Origin: Desmonostoc muscorum LEGE 12446
Lineage (GTDB): Bacteria; Cyanobacteriota; Cyanobacteriia; Cyanobacteriales; Nostocaceae
Length of the DNA stretch: 64,000 bases
NCBI RefSeq assembly: GCF_015207005.2
Contig: NZ_JADEXS020000001.1
Coordinates: forward strand, 6,967,001 to 7,031,000
Reading direction: 5' to 3'
The notes under the pieces: generated by a model
Seen by the model: only the letters and a program-made list of their open reading frames with translations
Databases searched by the model: none
Told to the model about the DNA's origin: nothing
Shown: in pieces, positions 27,958-36,990 of the stretch
Numbering within the stretch: position 1 is the stretch's first letter
How the letters are laid out: every line of letters begins with the position of its first letter
Position numbers and translations under genes: made by a program

Positions 27958-28929
27958 ATGATGAAAATATTGGTGTTCGTAATTTTGGCGGTGGTTGTGG
28001 GGTTGTTTGTGCTGTTAGAGATAGGATTGCGATCGCTCTTTGGCTTTGGTAATCCCCTGATTTATGTTCGTGATGAGCAAATTGGTTATTTGTTGGCTCC
28101 TAATCAGCGTACCCGTCGTTTTGGTAATCGCATTGAAATTAATCAGTATTCTATGCGAGGTAGTCCCATTGCCAAGATGCCCGCACCTTCGACGCTGCGA
28201 GTCCTACTGTTAGGTGATTCCATTGCTAATGGTGGCTGGTGGACTGATCAAACTAATACAATATCCAGTTTGATGATGCGTTCTCTGGCATCATCAACTA
28301 ACAGTAATTATCAGGAAGTAGAAGTGCTAAATGCTTCAGCTAATTCTTGGGGTCCAAGGAACGAATTAGCTTATTTACAGAAGTTTAGCACTTTTAACGC
28401 GCAAGTAATAATATTACTAATTAATACCGATGATTTGTTTGCAACTCCTCCGACTTCTTTACCAGTGGGACGCGATCGCAACTATCCAGATAGTAAACCA
28501 CCCTTGGCATTAGTGGAAGTCTGGCAGCGTTATCTGACTAAGCAAAAGGCGATTCCGGAGTTGAAAGCAGTGCATAATGAAGCAGGCGATCGCGTGGGGA
28601 TTAATCTGGAGGCGATCGGTAAAATTCAAGCGCTGACTCGCCAAACCAACAGTGAATTTTTGCTGGTTATGACTCCCTTGTTGCGAGAAATTGGCGAACC
28701 AGGTTCCCGCGATTATGAAATTCAAGCACGCCAACGCTTGAGCGATTTTACTAAAGCGCAGCAAATTAACTATATCGATTTTTTACCGATATTTAATTCA
28801 AATACTGAGCCGAAAAGTTTGTTTCACGACCACATTCACCTTAACTTGCAAGGGAATAAATTTGTGAGTGAAGTTATAGAGCGATCGCTTTTACAAATCT
28901 TAAGCCAGTCTCATTCACAGATTCTTTAG
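27958..28929 (+). CDS. SGNH/GDSL-type hydrolase with N-terminal membrane anchor
   Basis: 323 residues. A membrane anchor (about 3-28) is followed by an SGNH fold: block I LLLGDSIANGG (S88), block III-like SANSWGPRNEL, and block V HDHIHLNLQGN (D291 and H294). Such enzymes are esterases, lipases or acetyl-removing enzymes on cell-surface polymers. Two ATGs are in tandem (27958, 27961), placed straight after AATGACT repeats; there is no good ribosome site. Likely periplasmic and membrane-bound; substrate unknown. Confidence 0.8.
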   Translation: MMKILVFVILAVVVGLFVLLEIGLRSLFGFGNPLIYVRDEQIGYLLAPNQRTRRFGNRIEINQYSMRGSPIAKMPAPSTLRVLLLGDSIANGGWWTDQTNTISSLMMRSLASSTNSNYQEVEVLNASANSWGPRNELAYLQKFSTFNAQVIILLINTDDLFATPPTSLPVGRDRNYPDSKPPLALVEVWQRYLTKQKAIPELKAVHNEAGDRVGINLEAIGKIQALTRQTNSEFLLVMTPLLREIGEPGSRDYEIQARQRLSDFTKAQQINYIDFLPIFNSNTEPKSLFHDHIHLNLQGNKFVSEVIERSLLQILSQSHSQIL

Positions 28930-29047
28930 TCTATACTGCTCCTAGTAAACTTTTCCTTTAATTTGCATAAGTCAAATGCGGCAAGTTTCCTGACAAAATC
29001 TCAATTCCTGTTACAAAACTTAATTAGGAATTATTTAATAATTCGGT

Positions 29048-29458
29048 ATGACTCAGCCGCCGAACCCGCAGCCACCATCATCGCCAACTCCTCCAGCGGA
29101 ATCTCCTCTGGCAAGTACGCCATTAGGGAGAAGCACCAAAAACCTTGTGATGAGCGTTTTAGAGTTTGTAGATCAGTTATTCTATTTATTGATGGGGGAG
29201 TTGGGGAGAACAGTATATGCTTCTATTCAGGATGCGATCGCTCTAAGTATTCTCCTACAAGTTCCTGGATTCATTGGCAAAGTCATTATCGGTAAAGATT
29301 TCTCTAGTTTTGATGTTTGTTTAAAAGAAAATCCTTTCGGTGCATCTTGTTTGGCTTGCTTCATCATCGTGACATCTGATTTTTTGTTATGGATTGTTCT
29401 CGCTGGTCGGATAATTGCTCGTTTTTGGGCAGATATAAAGAATTTGAGGAAACCATAG
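29048..29458 (+). CDS. Hypothetical membrane protein paired with pentapeptide gene
   Basis: 136 residues. A Pro/Ser-rich N-terminus (PPNPQPPSSPTPPAESP) is followed by two hydrophobic stretches (about 65-80 and 100-120, CLACFIIVTSDFLLWIVLAG). Not recognised. The stop is 12 bases before the start of the pentapeptide-repeat gene, so they likely form an operon and act together. Confidence 0.6.
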   Translation: MTQPPNPQPPSSPTPPAESPLASTPLGRSTKNLVMSVLEFVDQLFYLLMGELGRTVYASIQDAIALSILLQVPGFIGKVIIGKDFSSFDVCLKENPFGASCLACFIIVTSDFLLWIVLAGRIIARFWADIKNLRKP

Positions 29459-29470
29459 GAGTAGCATGAT

Positions 29471-30253
29471 ATGGCCGTAACTACCCGCCATCAAATCAGT
29501 CTTTACGAAGAAGCAAAAACCGGATTGCATTCTTTAGTTAAACAAACGGCTCAAGTGGGTGCAGGTTTTTTAATCATGTTGCTGGTTACAGGTGGTAAAC
29601 CACCAGCGCTCACTTTAACATTAAGCTGTATTGCAGGCATTGGCTTTGTTGCTTGGAGTGAAGAAAAACGAATAACCAAACAACGAGTTATGGCTAAAAA
29701 CTTTGTTACTAAAGAGGAAATTCCAGAGCAGTTTAAGCGCCTGCTAAAAACAGAAACAAATAACTTTCTTGAATTAGTTAAAAGTGCTGAACTCAATCCA
29801 TCCGAAGATTTAGTGGGAGCTGATTTAACTAAGACTAAAGCAACTGGTTGCAACTTTAGGGGTTTTAATTTCAGTGGTGCTAATTTCAGTGAAGCTGACT
29901 GGAGTCGAGCCGACTTAAGTAACACTAACTTAAGTCGTGCTAACCTACGGTCTGCTAAACTCAGCCGTGTCAATTTAGCGGGTGCTGACTTGAGCAATGC
30001 ACTATTGATAGATACCGACCTAAGTCACGCTGACATCAAGAATGCCAATTTAAGCAGTGCTGATTTAATTAATGTTGACCTCAGCAGTGCTGACTTAAGT
30101 GGTGTTAACTTAACTAAAACAAATTTGAGCAGTGCGATAGTAATCAATGCTCAGTTTGGTTCTAATGCTGGACTTACTGATGATGAGAAATCTGACCTAA
30201 AAAACCGAGGCGCAAGGTTTCCAGAAAATGAACTTGCTTCCGTGCAATTTTAG
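29471..30253 (+). CDS. Pentapeptide-repeat protein with N-terminal membrane segments
   Basis: 260 residues. Two membrane segments (about 30-65) precede a helical segment with NNFLELVKSAELNPSEDL, then about 20 pentapeptide repeats (A(D/N)LS pattern, about 115-220), then a cap with NAQFGSNAGLTDDEKSDL and RGARF. The repeat region forms a right-handed square helix, a protein-binding or DNA-mimic scaffold. Front and end segments are shared with the protein at 31744-32502. GGAG before the ATG supports the start. Confidence 0.85.
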   Translation: MAVTTRHQISLYEEAKTGLHSLVKQTAQVGAGFLIMLLVTGGKPPALTLTLSCIAGIGFVAWSEEKRITKQRVMAKNFVTKEEIPEQFKRLLKTETNNFLELVKSAELNPSEDLVGADLTKTKATGCNFRGFNFSGANFSEADWSRADLSNTNLSRANLRSAKLSRVNLAGADLSNALLIDTDLSHADIKNANLSSADLINVDLSSADLSGVNLTKTNLSSAIVINAQFGSNAGLTDDEKSDLKNRGARFPENELASVQF

Positions 30254-30274
30254 AGCAAGATTGTGATTTTTGTT

Positions 30275-30895
30275 TCAAGTTTCTCGAATCCAAAGTGCTA
30301 ATCCTCCTCCACGACCACGAGCTGCAATGAAATCTTCTGTGATTAAAAAGAAGGCAAAAAAGGGTAGTTTAGCTATGGGCTGGCTATAGAAATCTTCTGT
30401 TTGAACTTTAGCAGAGCGGATTGGTCTGTTATAAACAAGACGACCAAACAGACTAATAAACATGTGGTTAAAGTCAAATGCTAATAAATTTTTCTTACCT
30501 AAATATTGCACTGGCCCCGTGAGTTTAAACACGACTGGGCTAAGTTTAACCTGATTAGCTATTTCGCCTTTACCTAAATTCTGTTCTAAATTTGCACTAA
30601 AGGAAATATGAATTTCGACAAATTTCGGCACATACAAACCCTTGCCTAATACAATTCCCCCTCGTTCTCTAACTTTCTTAGTGCCAGTAGCAAAGCAAAG
30701 TCGCCATTTTCCCAGAAGAGACTCAAAAGGATAACTCAGCCGTTGCTGCTTGGCAGCTTTTTCTGCTTGTAACAAGGCATTTACTAATATTTCAGCACTA
30801 GGGTGTGTGCCTTTTTGTCCTCGATACGCAGCCGTAGCTTGAGATAGCACGGTCATAAAATTAGGTGTAGCTGTAGATGTCAAATCAGCCGTCAT
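30275..30895 (-). CDS. PAP/fibrillin-like protein
   Basis: 206 residues. LLGKWRLCFATGTKKVR near residue 60-76 and the ending RGRGGGLALWIRE resemble plastid-lipid-associated (fibrillin) proteins, which in cyanobacteria bind lipids or carotenoids at thylakoids. No signal peptide. It converges on the pentapeptide gene (21 bases between stops). The family call is moderate. Confidence 0.55.
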   Translation of the reverse strand: MTADLTSTATPNFMTVLSQATAAYRGQKGTHPSAEILVNALLQAEKAAKQQRLSYPFESLLGKWRLCFATGTKKVRERGGIVLGKGLYVPKFVEIHISFSANLEQNLGKGEIANQVKLSPVVFKLTGPVQYLGKKNLLAFDFNHMFISLFGRLVYNRPIRSAKVQTEDFYSQPIAKLPFFAFFLITEDFIAARGRGGGLALWIRET

Positions 30896-31130
30896 GAAGG
30901 CATTTTGAATTTAACTTTCTGATAGATTGTAGCGTTCATCTCTTTTGTTTACTTTATCAGTTGCTATTTACAGTAGTTTGTAACTTAATAATGTACAGAA
31001 TTTAGACCTCAGAGCCAGATATAAACCCTGATTTACTCCTGAATTCTGCTTTAAATACAGCGTACTGTGTCACGTTCTCATGTTAGGGTATATACCAGGA
31101 AATTTATAAAATCCTGAGTCCACCTTAACA

Positions 31131-31751
31131 ATGCAACAACCTCTGCCGACGACACCCCAACCCTTGCATGAAAACAGGTATCCAGATTGCTTGCACATGG
31201 AGTTAGAAGCAACACCAGTTAAATCTAACCAAATTGACTTACCTGTAACCATCCACTTTAACGAACAGTGGGAACCATTACTAAATGGGCGTGTTAAGTT
31301 TGGCTTGAAAGGTGGAGAACTGAAACTTAAGCTGGAAAATGGTCAGATACCTTATGAGTCGCGTCATCTAACTGAGCGAATAGAGCTTTCTATCCAAAAC
31401 CAGACAGGAGAAATAGAAGCTTTTCATTTGCCCAGTGTATGTCAGGTAACAAGTAATAATTCGGAATCAAACCCCACTTGGGAGTTTGAACTAAAGATGA
31501 ATGGGTCAGTTTTGAGAGGCTCAATCCAGAAGGAAAATCTAGGGACTTTAAACTTAACTGATAAACCTTGCTATGTGGAAGCGACTTTTGAAGTTTCGCA
31601 GCGATATGTGCATTTGACTGATGCCGAGGAAATATATCCAGAAGATATCAGCCGTAATAAACAGATAGTATTAGAGATAATAATCAGAAAACATCTTTTA
31701 GAGAAGAAGTTACAACCTTATCTCAGTCGAGCAGAGTTGCACTATGACTGA
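31131..31751 (+). CDS. Hypothetical protein coupled to second pentapeptide gene
   Basis: 206 residues, soluble, beta-rich in appearance (VTIHFNEQWEPLLNGRVKFG, ELKLKLENGQIP). Not recognised. Its end overlaps the next gene by eight bases, implying coupled translation and a joint role with the pentapeptide protein. No catalytic motif is visible. Confidence 0.6.
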   Translation: MQQPLPTTPQPLHENRYPDCLHMELEATPVKSNQIDLPVTIHFNEQWEPLLNGRVKFGLKGGELKLKLENGQIPYESRHLTERIELSIQNQTGEIEAFHLPSVCQVTSNNSESNPTWEFELKMNGSVLRGSIQKENLGTLNLTDKPCYVEATFEVSQRYVHLTDAEEIYPEDISRNKQIVLEIIIRKHLLEKKLQPYLSRAELHYD

Positions 31752-32502
31752 TGAAGAATCTCAAAAAGAATTTCAAGACTTAATCCAGCGAGTTGTCGAG
31801 GCAAAAACTGATAACTTTTCTGCTCTGGTAAAAATTGCTGGTCTCAATCCTGCTGAAGATTTTGCAGGTGCCGACCTGAGCATTGCCGACCTGAATGGTG
31901 CTAACCTAAGTGGTGCTGACCTAAGTGGTGCGAACCTGAGCGGTGCTGACCTAAGTGGTGCGAACCTGAGCGGTGCTAACTTGAGCGGTGCTAATCTGAG
32001 TCTTGCCAACCTGAAGGATATCAAGCTGAGCCTTGCAAAGAAGTTGAGCCTTTTCAAGAGGCTGAGCCTTGCCGATCTGAGGGATGCCTACTTTAGAGGT
32101 GCTAACCTGAGCGATGCTAACCTGAGTGATGCCGACTTGAGAGATGCTAACCTGAGCTATGCTAACTTGAGCCGTGCCAATCTGAGAAACGCCAAACTGA
32201 GCAATGCTTATCTAAAATCGGTCAATCTGAAAGATGCCAGACTTGTTAAAACTCAATTAAGTAATTCTGATCTATCTGGTGCAGTATTAGTTAATGCTAA
32301 TTTGATTGGCGCTGACTTCAAGAATGCCAGATTATTAGGGGCTAATTTAAATCAAGCTGACTTGAGTGGTGCAGAAGTAACAAATGCCCAATTCGGAGAT
32401 AACACAGGGATTTCTCAAACTCTGAGGCGTGAGCTAATCCAAAGAGGAGCTATTTTTGAAGATTCTCCAGGCGATCGCTCTGAAGTTCCGACTCGTGTAT
32501 AA
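31744..32502 (+). CDS. Pentapeptide-repeat protein with shared end domains
   Basis: 252 residues. It begins with FQDLIQRVVEAKTDNFSALV and LNPAEDFAGADLS, then about 30 pentapeptides (ADLSGANLSG and variants, about 45-225) and ends NAQFGDNTGISQTLRRELIQ, RGAIF. Both end segments match the protein at 29471-30253, so these are related modules, here without the membrane part. The near-identical repeats at 31900-32000 suggest recent unit duplication. Confidence 0.85.
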   Translation: MTDEESQKEFQDLIQRVVEAKTDNFSALVKIAGLNPAEDFAGADLSIADLNGANLSGADLSGANLSGADLSGANLSGANLSGANLSLANLKDIKLSLAKKLSLFKRLSLADLRDAYFRGANLSDANLSDADLRDANLSYANLSRANLRNAKLSNAYLKSVNLKDARLVKTQLSNSDLSGAVLVNANLIGADFKNARLLGANLNQADLSGAEVTNAQFGDNTGISQTLRRELIQRGAIFEDSPGDRSEVPTRV

Positions 32503-32532
32503 ATAGATGTGTAGCCATATTTCAAAAGTGCG

Positions 32533-32556
32533 TAGTTTACCGCCGTAGGCATCGCT
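32533..32556. repeat. Dispersed repeat TAGTTTACCGCCGTAGGC
   Basis: A 24-base match to 23903-23926 (TAGTTTACCGCCGTAGGC then ATCGCT), with a partial copy at 485-500. It lies between convergent genes. Confidence 0.6.
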
Positions 32557-32557
32557 C

Positions 32558-32920
32558 CTACCCTAAAGTCAGTACTCCTGCTGGAAAATCTACCACTAAC
32601 CGCCGAGTTATTAGCCAAGGTAATCCTAATATAATCTCTCTGAATTCAGAACCAGCAACAGCTTGCACAGTAAACTCCTGTGCATCTAGGACTACTTTTC
32701 CTAAATAAATATTAAAAGTGACTTCACCCTTTCCAGTCACCACATCTCTTGTCCCAACATTAAGCCACTCAAGAGCTTCTAAATCCTGGTCGTTAATGGC
32801 CAGCCACTCTGTCGAGCCTGTATCAAGTAATGCCATGACTGGTAAAATATCACCATTGTCAGCAATCAACTCAATCTCAAAAAATAACTGACCAATCTCA
32901 TCAAACTCACCCTGAATCAT
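32558..32920 (-). CDS. Retropepsin-like aspartyl protease domain protein
   Basis: 120 residues. MALLDTGSTEWLAI contains the catalytic DTGS motif of clan AA proteases, and IILGLPWLITRRLVVDF supplies the conserved hydrophobic-Gly flap partner. Single-domain proteins like this act as dimers. The start overlaps the stop of the upstream gene (ATGA), so the two are translated together. Possible toxin-antitoxin-like or regulatory proteolysis role is inference. Confidence 0.75.
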   Translation of the reverse strand: MIQGEFDEIGQLFFEIELIADNGDILPVMALLDTGSTEWLAINDQDLEALEWLNVGTRDVVTGKGEVTFNIYLGKVVLDAQEFTVQAVAGSEFREIILGLPWLITRRLVVDFPAGVLTLG

Positions 32921-33342
32921 ATCCGGCCACAGACCCCAGTTTCATTGAGCCGGAAAGTTGCAAATCGACCCTGTGGGTATTTTTCAAGTGCTTGCTGTAC
33001 AGCCACCATACTATCTGGAGCAATAAAATAGTCCCCACTATCTGGCTCAATGTAGATGAACCAGTTATAGTGCTTCTCGATTAACTCTGGGCGAAGTTTC
33101 TCAAAAATTACACGACCTCGCTGCTGAAATGCTTCTAGTTCAACTTGGCGTTTGACTTGTTCTTCAACAGAGATAGTCCGTTCTGGAAATAATCTGCCTC
33201 GATGGGGTTGGCTATGAGAATTCAGTTGTGTCACCACTTTGATTTCCTGAGACCCTCTATCAAATATACCATTGCCTGCGGTAACGCTTTTGCAAACTGG
33301 CTTCTGCCTACTGCATTCTTCAACTATAATGTTGATCTGCAA
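32917..33342 (-). CDS. Hypothetical partner of retropepsin-like protein
   Basis: 141 residues if the ATG at 33342 is used. The conserved-looking part starts near EEQVKRQVELEAFQQR and ends with WFIYIEPDSGDYFIAPDS and RFATFRLNETGVCGRI. This pair is, to my knowledge, frequent in cyanobacterial genomes. The first 50 residues look less protein-like, so the real start may be a GTG near 33237. Function unknown. Confidence 0.6.
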   Translation of the reverse strand: MQINIIVEECSRQKPVCKSVTAGNGIFDRGSQEIKVVTQLNSHSQPHRGRLFPERTISVEEQVKRQVELEAFQQRGRVIFEKLRPELIEKHYNWFIYIEPDSGDYFIAPDSMVAVQQALEKYPQGRFATFRLNETGVCGRI

Positions 33343-33405
33343 AACTACCAGATATGGGTTAACTAGTCTGGAAGGTACTTTTAGTCTGTTTAGGGGACTG
33401 GATCT

Positions 33406-36400
33406 ATGATTAAGCTTGGGTTACTGGTACAGTCCCAGAATAATTATTTGGGTATAGGAAAAGTTATAGGAATATCTGAGACTAATGCAATCGTTGAGTA
33501 TTTCTGCTCTATGGCGCAACGTCTGGAAAAAACGTTACCTTTAAGTTCGCTCTCTCAAGTTAGGCTTGAACCCCAAGCGCGATGCTATATCAAGTCCGAA
33601 ACCCAAGATAAATGGATCATTGGCAGAATTTTCGTCTGGGACGAAGATACAGAACAATATCAAGTTGATTTACCAGACAAGAAAACTGCAATTGTTACCG
33701 AAGAAGAAATTTACGTCCGTTGTAATTTACCGAACACAGACCCCATTGAAACTTTAGCAATGAAGGGTCACGAAACGCCGTACTTCCACGACAAAAGATT
33801 GGCTTTTGTGAAATCTTTGATTCAGCAACGCGCTGTTAGTCGCGGGATGACAGGACTGATTTCGGCAAATATTAATCTTTATCCCCATCAGGTAGAAGTT
33901 GTCAGGCGGGTACTGGAAGACCCAATTCAACGCTATATTTTAGCAGACGAGGTGGGACTGGGAAAAACCATCGAAGCAGGTGCAATTCTTCGTCAATTCC
34001 TGTTAGATGAACCGAAAAAAGGTGCGGTGATCATAGTTCCCAAATATTTGCTGCAACAATGGCGGACTGAGTTAGAAAACAAGTTTTATATTTCTCATTT
34101 TCCCAAACGGGTAGCGGTAATAGCGGTTGAAGATATTCATAAAATTAATCTCAAAGCTAAGATAGGCTGTTTAATATTAGATGAAGCCCATCACATCGCA
34201 GCAATGGCGACTTCTAAAGATGCAGCAGTGCGTCAGCGTTTTGATACTTGCAAACAACTGGCTCATAAAAGCGATCGCTTACTTTTATTATCCGCTACTC
34301 CTGTGCTTCACCACGAGCAAGATTTTCTGGCAATGTTGCATTTGCTCGACCCCACAACCTATAAACTTCATGATTTAGCCGGTTTTCGCGCTAAAGTTGC
34401 CAGCCGCCAGCAAATTGGTAAAGTTCTGCTGGCTTTGAGAGAAGATGCAAACCCTGTTGTCCTGAAAAATAATTTACAGGAATTACGCAACCTGTTTACT
34501 GAGGATCAGTATTTACTAAAGTTGGCGGATGATTTAGAAAATTGTTTACAAGCAAATTCTCCTGAGCAAAATCAAATCGTCCAAGCAATTCGCAGCCACA
34601 TCAGCGATACCTATCGACTATATCGGCGAATGCTTCGCAACCGTCGCGCTGCGGTGGAAGATGTGATATTTGACCGCAATTTTACACCGAAAGAAGAATA
34701 TGATTTAGATGAGCGATCGCTTGATATTCACGAACTCATCAATCAATGGCGTACTGTTGCTCCCAATGAAAAACAATATCAGCGAATTTTTCTGTTATTA
34801 TTCCTTGCTGCTGGTACTTGGTTAGGCATTTTAGAACAAGTAATTACAGCCCGTTTAACTGGTAAACCCCATACTAAACTGATTCAGGAGTTTAAAGAAG
34901 ATGATATTCGCCTATTAACTACAACTCCCAAATTCTCAGGGGAAGAAGAGATTTTGCAATCTTTTCTAAAAATTGTTCGTCAACCTGTAGAAGATGGAGA
35001 ACGCAAAGAAAATTTAAGAACAGTACTCCTGAATCAGCTAGGTACATACTTCAAAATTCCGCCAAATGTTCGCAGAAATCAAAAAGAATTTCTCACCAGG
35101 ATACAGCAGAGAATTCGTAGACCAATTGCTGAGGATATTTTCCCAAAATTTATTATATTTACCAGTTTTGTTCAAAGTTGTGCAGAAATTGTGCGCTATT
35201 TATCTGATACCTTTGGTGCAGATACCGTAGTTAGCCATCAATTTGGAGAATCACCGGATAAAGTTGAGGCAGGCTTAAATAAATTCAAAAACAATCCCAA
35301 CTGCTTTATTCTAGTATGCGATCGCTCCGGAGAAGAAGGACGTAATCTCCAGTTTGCTGACTGGTTAATTCATTTCGATCTTCCTTGGTCACCTAATCAA
35401 TTAGAGCAAAGAATTGGCAGGCTTGACCGCATTGGCAGCAAAATTGGCATCCAATCTTGTGTATTGATTGGCCCTTATCTGGAAGATAGCCCCCACAACG
35501 CTTGGTATCAAATTTTGAAAGATGGATTTGGCATTTTTCAACAATCCATTGCCAGTTTTCAGTTTTATGTAGATGAGAAACTTCCAGAATTAGAAGCAGC
35601 TTTATTTCAATCAGGCGCTGCTGGACTACTGCAAATGATTGAGCCAATCAAAGAACAAATCCAAGCCGAAATCGTCAAAATTAGCGAACAAAATGCTTTA
35701 GATGAAATTGACGCTACTGATGAAATTGCAACCGAGTATTTTGAAGATTTAGATAATTATGATGCTCGCCATTCAGAAATGAAGCGAGCAATTGAAGGGT
35801 GGATTTGTGATGCCCTTGGTTTCAAGGCAATGACTAACCCAGACTCTTCAGAAATCAAACGTTATCAACCGGTAACGCGTACCTTGGTGCCGATAAATGA
35901 GTTAAAAACCCGTTTTGCTGACAGTTATCTAGACAAATATAGTACTTATAACCGCAGGATAGCTAACCAAAATTCTGATGTTAAACTCTTGCGAATTGGG
36001 GAAGGATTTGTAGAAGCACTGTTGAATTATATAGATTGTGATGACCGGGGTCAAGCCTTTGCCATGTGGCGCACTGATGCATCTTGGGATGCTCAAGAAG
36101 GGAAGGAGTGGTTCGGTTTCCAATACAATTATATAGTCGAGACAAATTTAAGAATTGCCAAACAAGTTTTAATCGATTACAAACTCGATAATTCTCAATT
36201 CAAAATCTTGCAGCGACGTGTAGATGCTCTATTTCCACCAATTATGGAAACTATCTATATTGATGGTCGCAAGAAGCCAATATCCGTTGTGGAAGATAAA
36301 GTTCTGTTGAATATCTTGCAGCGTCCATATAAAGATAAAAACAATTATCAAGCACGAGATTACAATCTAGCAAAAGAGCGCTTAGAAATTATTGACGATT

Positions 36401-36708
36401 TTGTTGATCCTAGTAAATGGCAAAATTATTGCTATGAAGTACGTAACGCTTCTTTAGCATTACTTTCTAATCGTCCCGATTTTATGGAATTGTGCGAAAA
36501 ATGTGCTAAAGTTGCCGAGAAGAAATTAGGCAATAGAGTAGAACAATTACGCCTGTTGCTGAATCAGCAAACTTGGGATCAAGCACTAGGCGAAGAACTG
36601 AAAATAGAAACTGCTTTAAGTGCAGCTATTTTAGAGGGAATTCGCCAACCGCAGATTAAACTTGATTCTGTGGGTTTTATTATTGTATCCGGGCGATCGC
36701 TCGTCTAA
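33406..36708 (+). CDS. SNF2-type DEAD/DEAH-box helicase, DpdE-like
   Basis: 1100 residues. An N-terminal beta-rich region (1-125) is followed by helicase motifs: Walker A DEVGLGKT (K187), DEAH at 259-262, LLSATP, then the second lobe with FTSFVQSC, SGEEGRNLQFA and LEQRIGRLDRIG. A long C-terminal region (about 800-1100) is of unknown fold. The order and the N-terminus resemble DpdE, a helicase tied to 7-deazaguanine DNA modification clusters, but no other dpd gene is in view. It could be an orphan defence helicase. The stop codon overlaps the first base of a 104-bp repeat element. Confidence 0.75.
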   Translation: MIKLGLLVQSQNNYLGIGKVIGISETNAIVEYFCSMAQRLEKTLPLSSLSQVRLEPQARCYIKSETQDKWIIGRIFVWDEDTEQYQVDLPDKKTAIVTEEEIYVRCNLPNTDPIETLAMKGHETPYFHDKRLAFVKSLIQQRAVSRGMTGLISANINLYPHQVEVVRRVLEDPIQRYILADEVGLGKTIEAGAILRQFLLDEPKKGAVIIVPKYLLQQWRTELENKFYISHFPKRVAVIAVEDIHKINLKAKIGCLILDEAHHIAAMATSKDAAVRQRFDTCKQLAHKSDRLLLLSATPVLHHEQDFLAMLHLLDPTTYKLHDLAGFRAKVASRQQIGKVLLALREDANPVVLKNNLQELRNLFTEDQYLLKLADDLENCLQANSPEQNQIVQAIRSHISDTYRLYRRMLRNRRAAVEDVIFDRNFTPKEEYDLDERSLDIHELINQWRTVAPNEKQYQRIFLLLFLAAGTWLGILEQVITARLTGKPHTKLIQEFKEDDIRLLTTTPKFSGEEEILQSFLKIVRQPVEDGERKENLRTVLLNQLGTYFKIPPNVRRNQKEFLTRIQQRIRRPIAEDIFPKFIIFTSFVQSCAEIVRYLSDTFGADTVVSHQFGESPDKVEAGLNKFKNNPNCFILVCDRSGEEGRNLQFADWLIHFDLPWSPNQLEQRIGRLDRIGSKIGIQSCVLIGPYLEDSPHNAWYQILKDGFGIFQQSIASFQFYVDEKLPELEAALFQSGAAGLLQMIEPIKEQIQAEIVKISEQNALDEIDATDEIATEYFEDLDNYDARHSEMKRAIEGWICDALGFKAMTNPDSSEIKRYQPVTRTLVPINELKTRFADSYLDKYSTYNRRIANQNSDVKLLRIGEGFVEALLNYIDCDDRGQAFAMWRTDASWDAQEGKEWFGFQYNYIVETNLRIAKQVLIDYKLDNSQFKILQRRVDALFPPIMETIYIDGRKKPISVVEDKVLLNILQRPYKDKNNYQARDYNLAKERLEIIDDFVDPSKWQNYCYEVRNASLALLSNRPDFMELCEKCAKVAEKKLGNRVEQLRLLLNQQTWDQALGEELKIETALSAAILEGIRQPQIKLDSVGFIIVSGRSLV

Positions 36709-36811
36709 TATCATGTCCGGTTAAAGACTTATCATTAGGGCTGACAGGGGGACGCGGGGACGCTCTTATGCGGAGAGGTTTTAATAATAAGTGATTACCC
36801 GGACTTGATAT
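36708..36811. repeat. 104-bp MITE-like element, copy 1
   Basis: Ends ATATCATGTCCGG (36708-36720) and CCGGACTTGATAT (36799-36811) are inverted with one mismatch. The interior is GACAGGGGGACGCGGGGACG-like. A second full copy of equal length is at 43401-43504; left-end fragments are at 23638, 53242 and 55390. Confidence 0.75.
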
Positions 36812-36812
36812 A

Positions 36813-36937
36813 AGAGAACTCCAAGAAATAAATTATCCAATCTTGTGGGGTGGGCGTCTCGCCCGCCATATAAACTGTGCGGGCGAGACGCCCACCCCAC
36901 AATAAATAATTGAATATTTTTTTATTTGGAAGTCCCT
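36813..36937. repeat. 125-bp hairpin element, copy 1
   Basis: Starts one base after the 104-bp element. Central arms (TTGTGGGGTGGGCGTCTCGC and its inverse) make a stem of more than 20 bp; the outer ends AGAGAACTCC / GGAAGTCCCT are weakly inverted. Copy 2 at 53271-53395 has the same length and paired base changes in the stem. Confidence 0.75.
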
Positions 36938-36990
36938 AATTTGAGTGATACAGCAGAATTCTGAATTCTGAGTCCTGAATTCTGCTGTAT

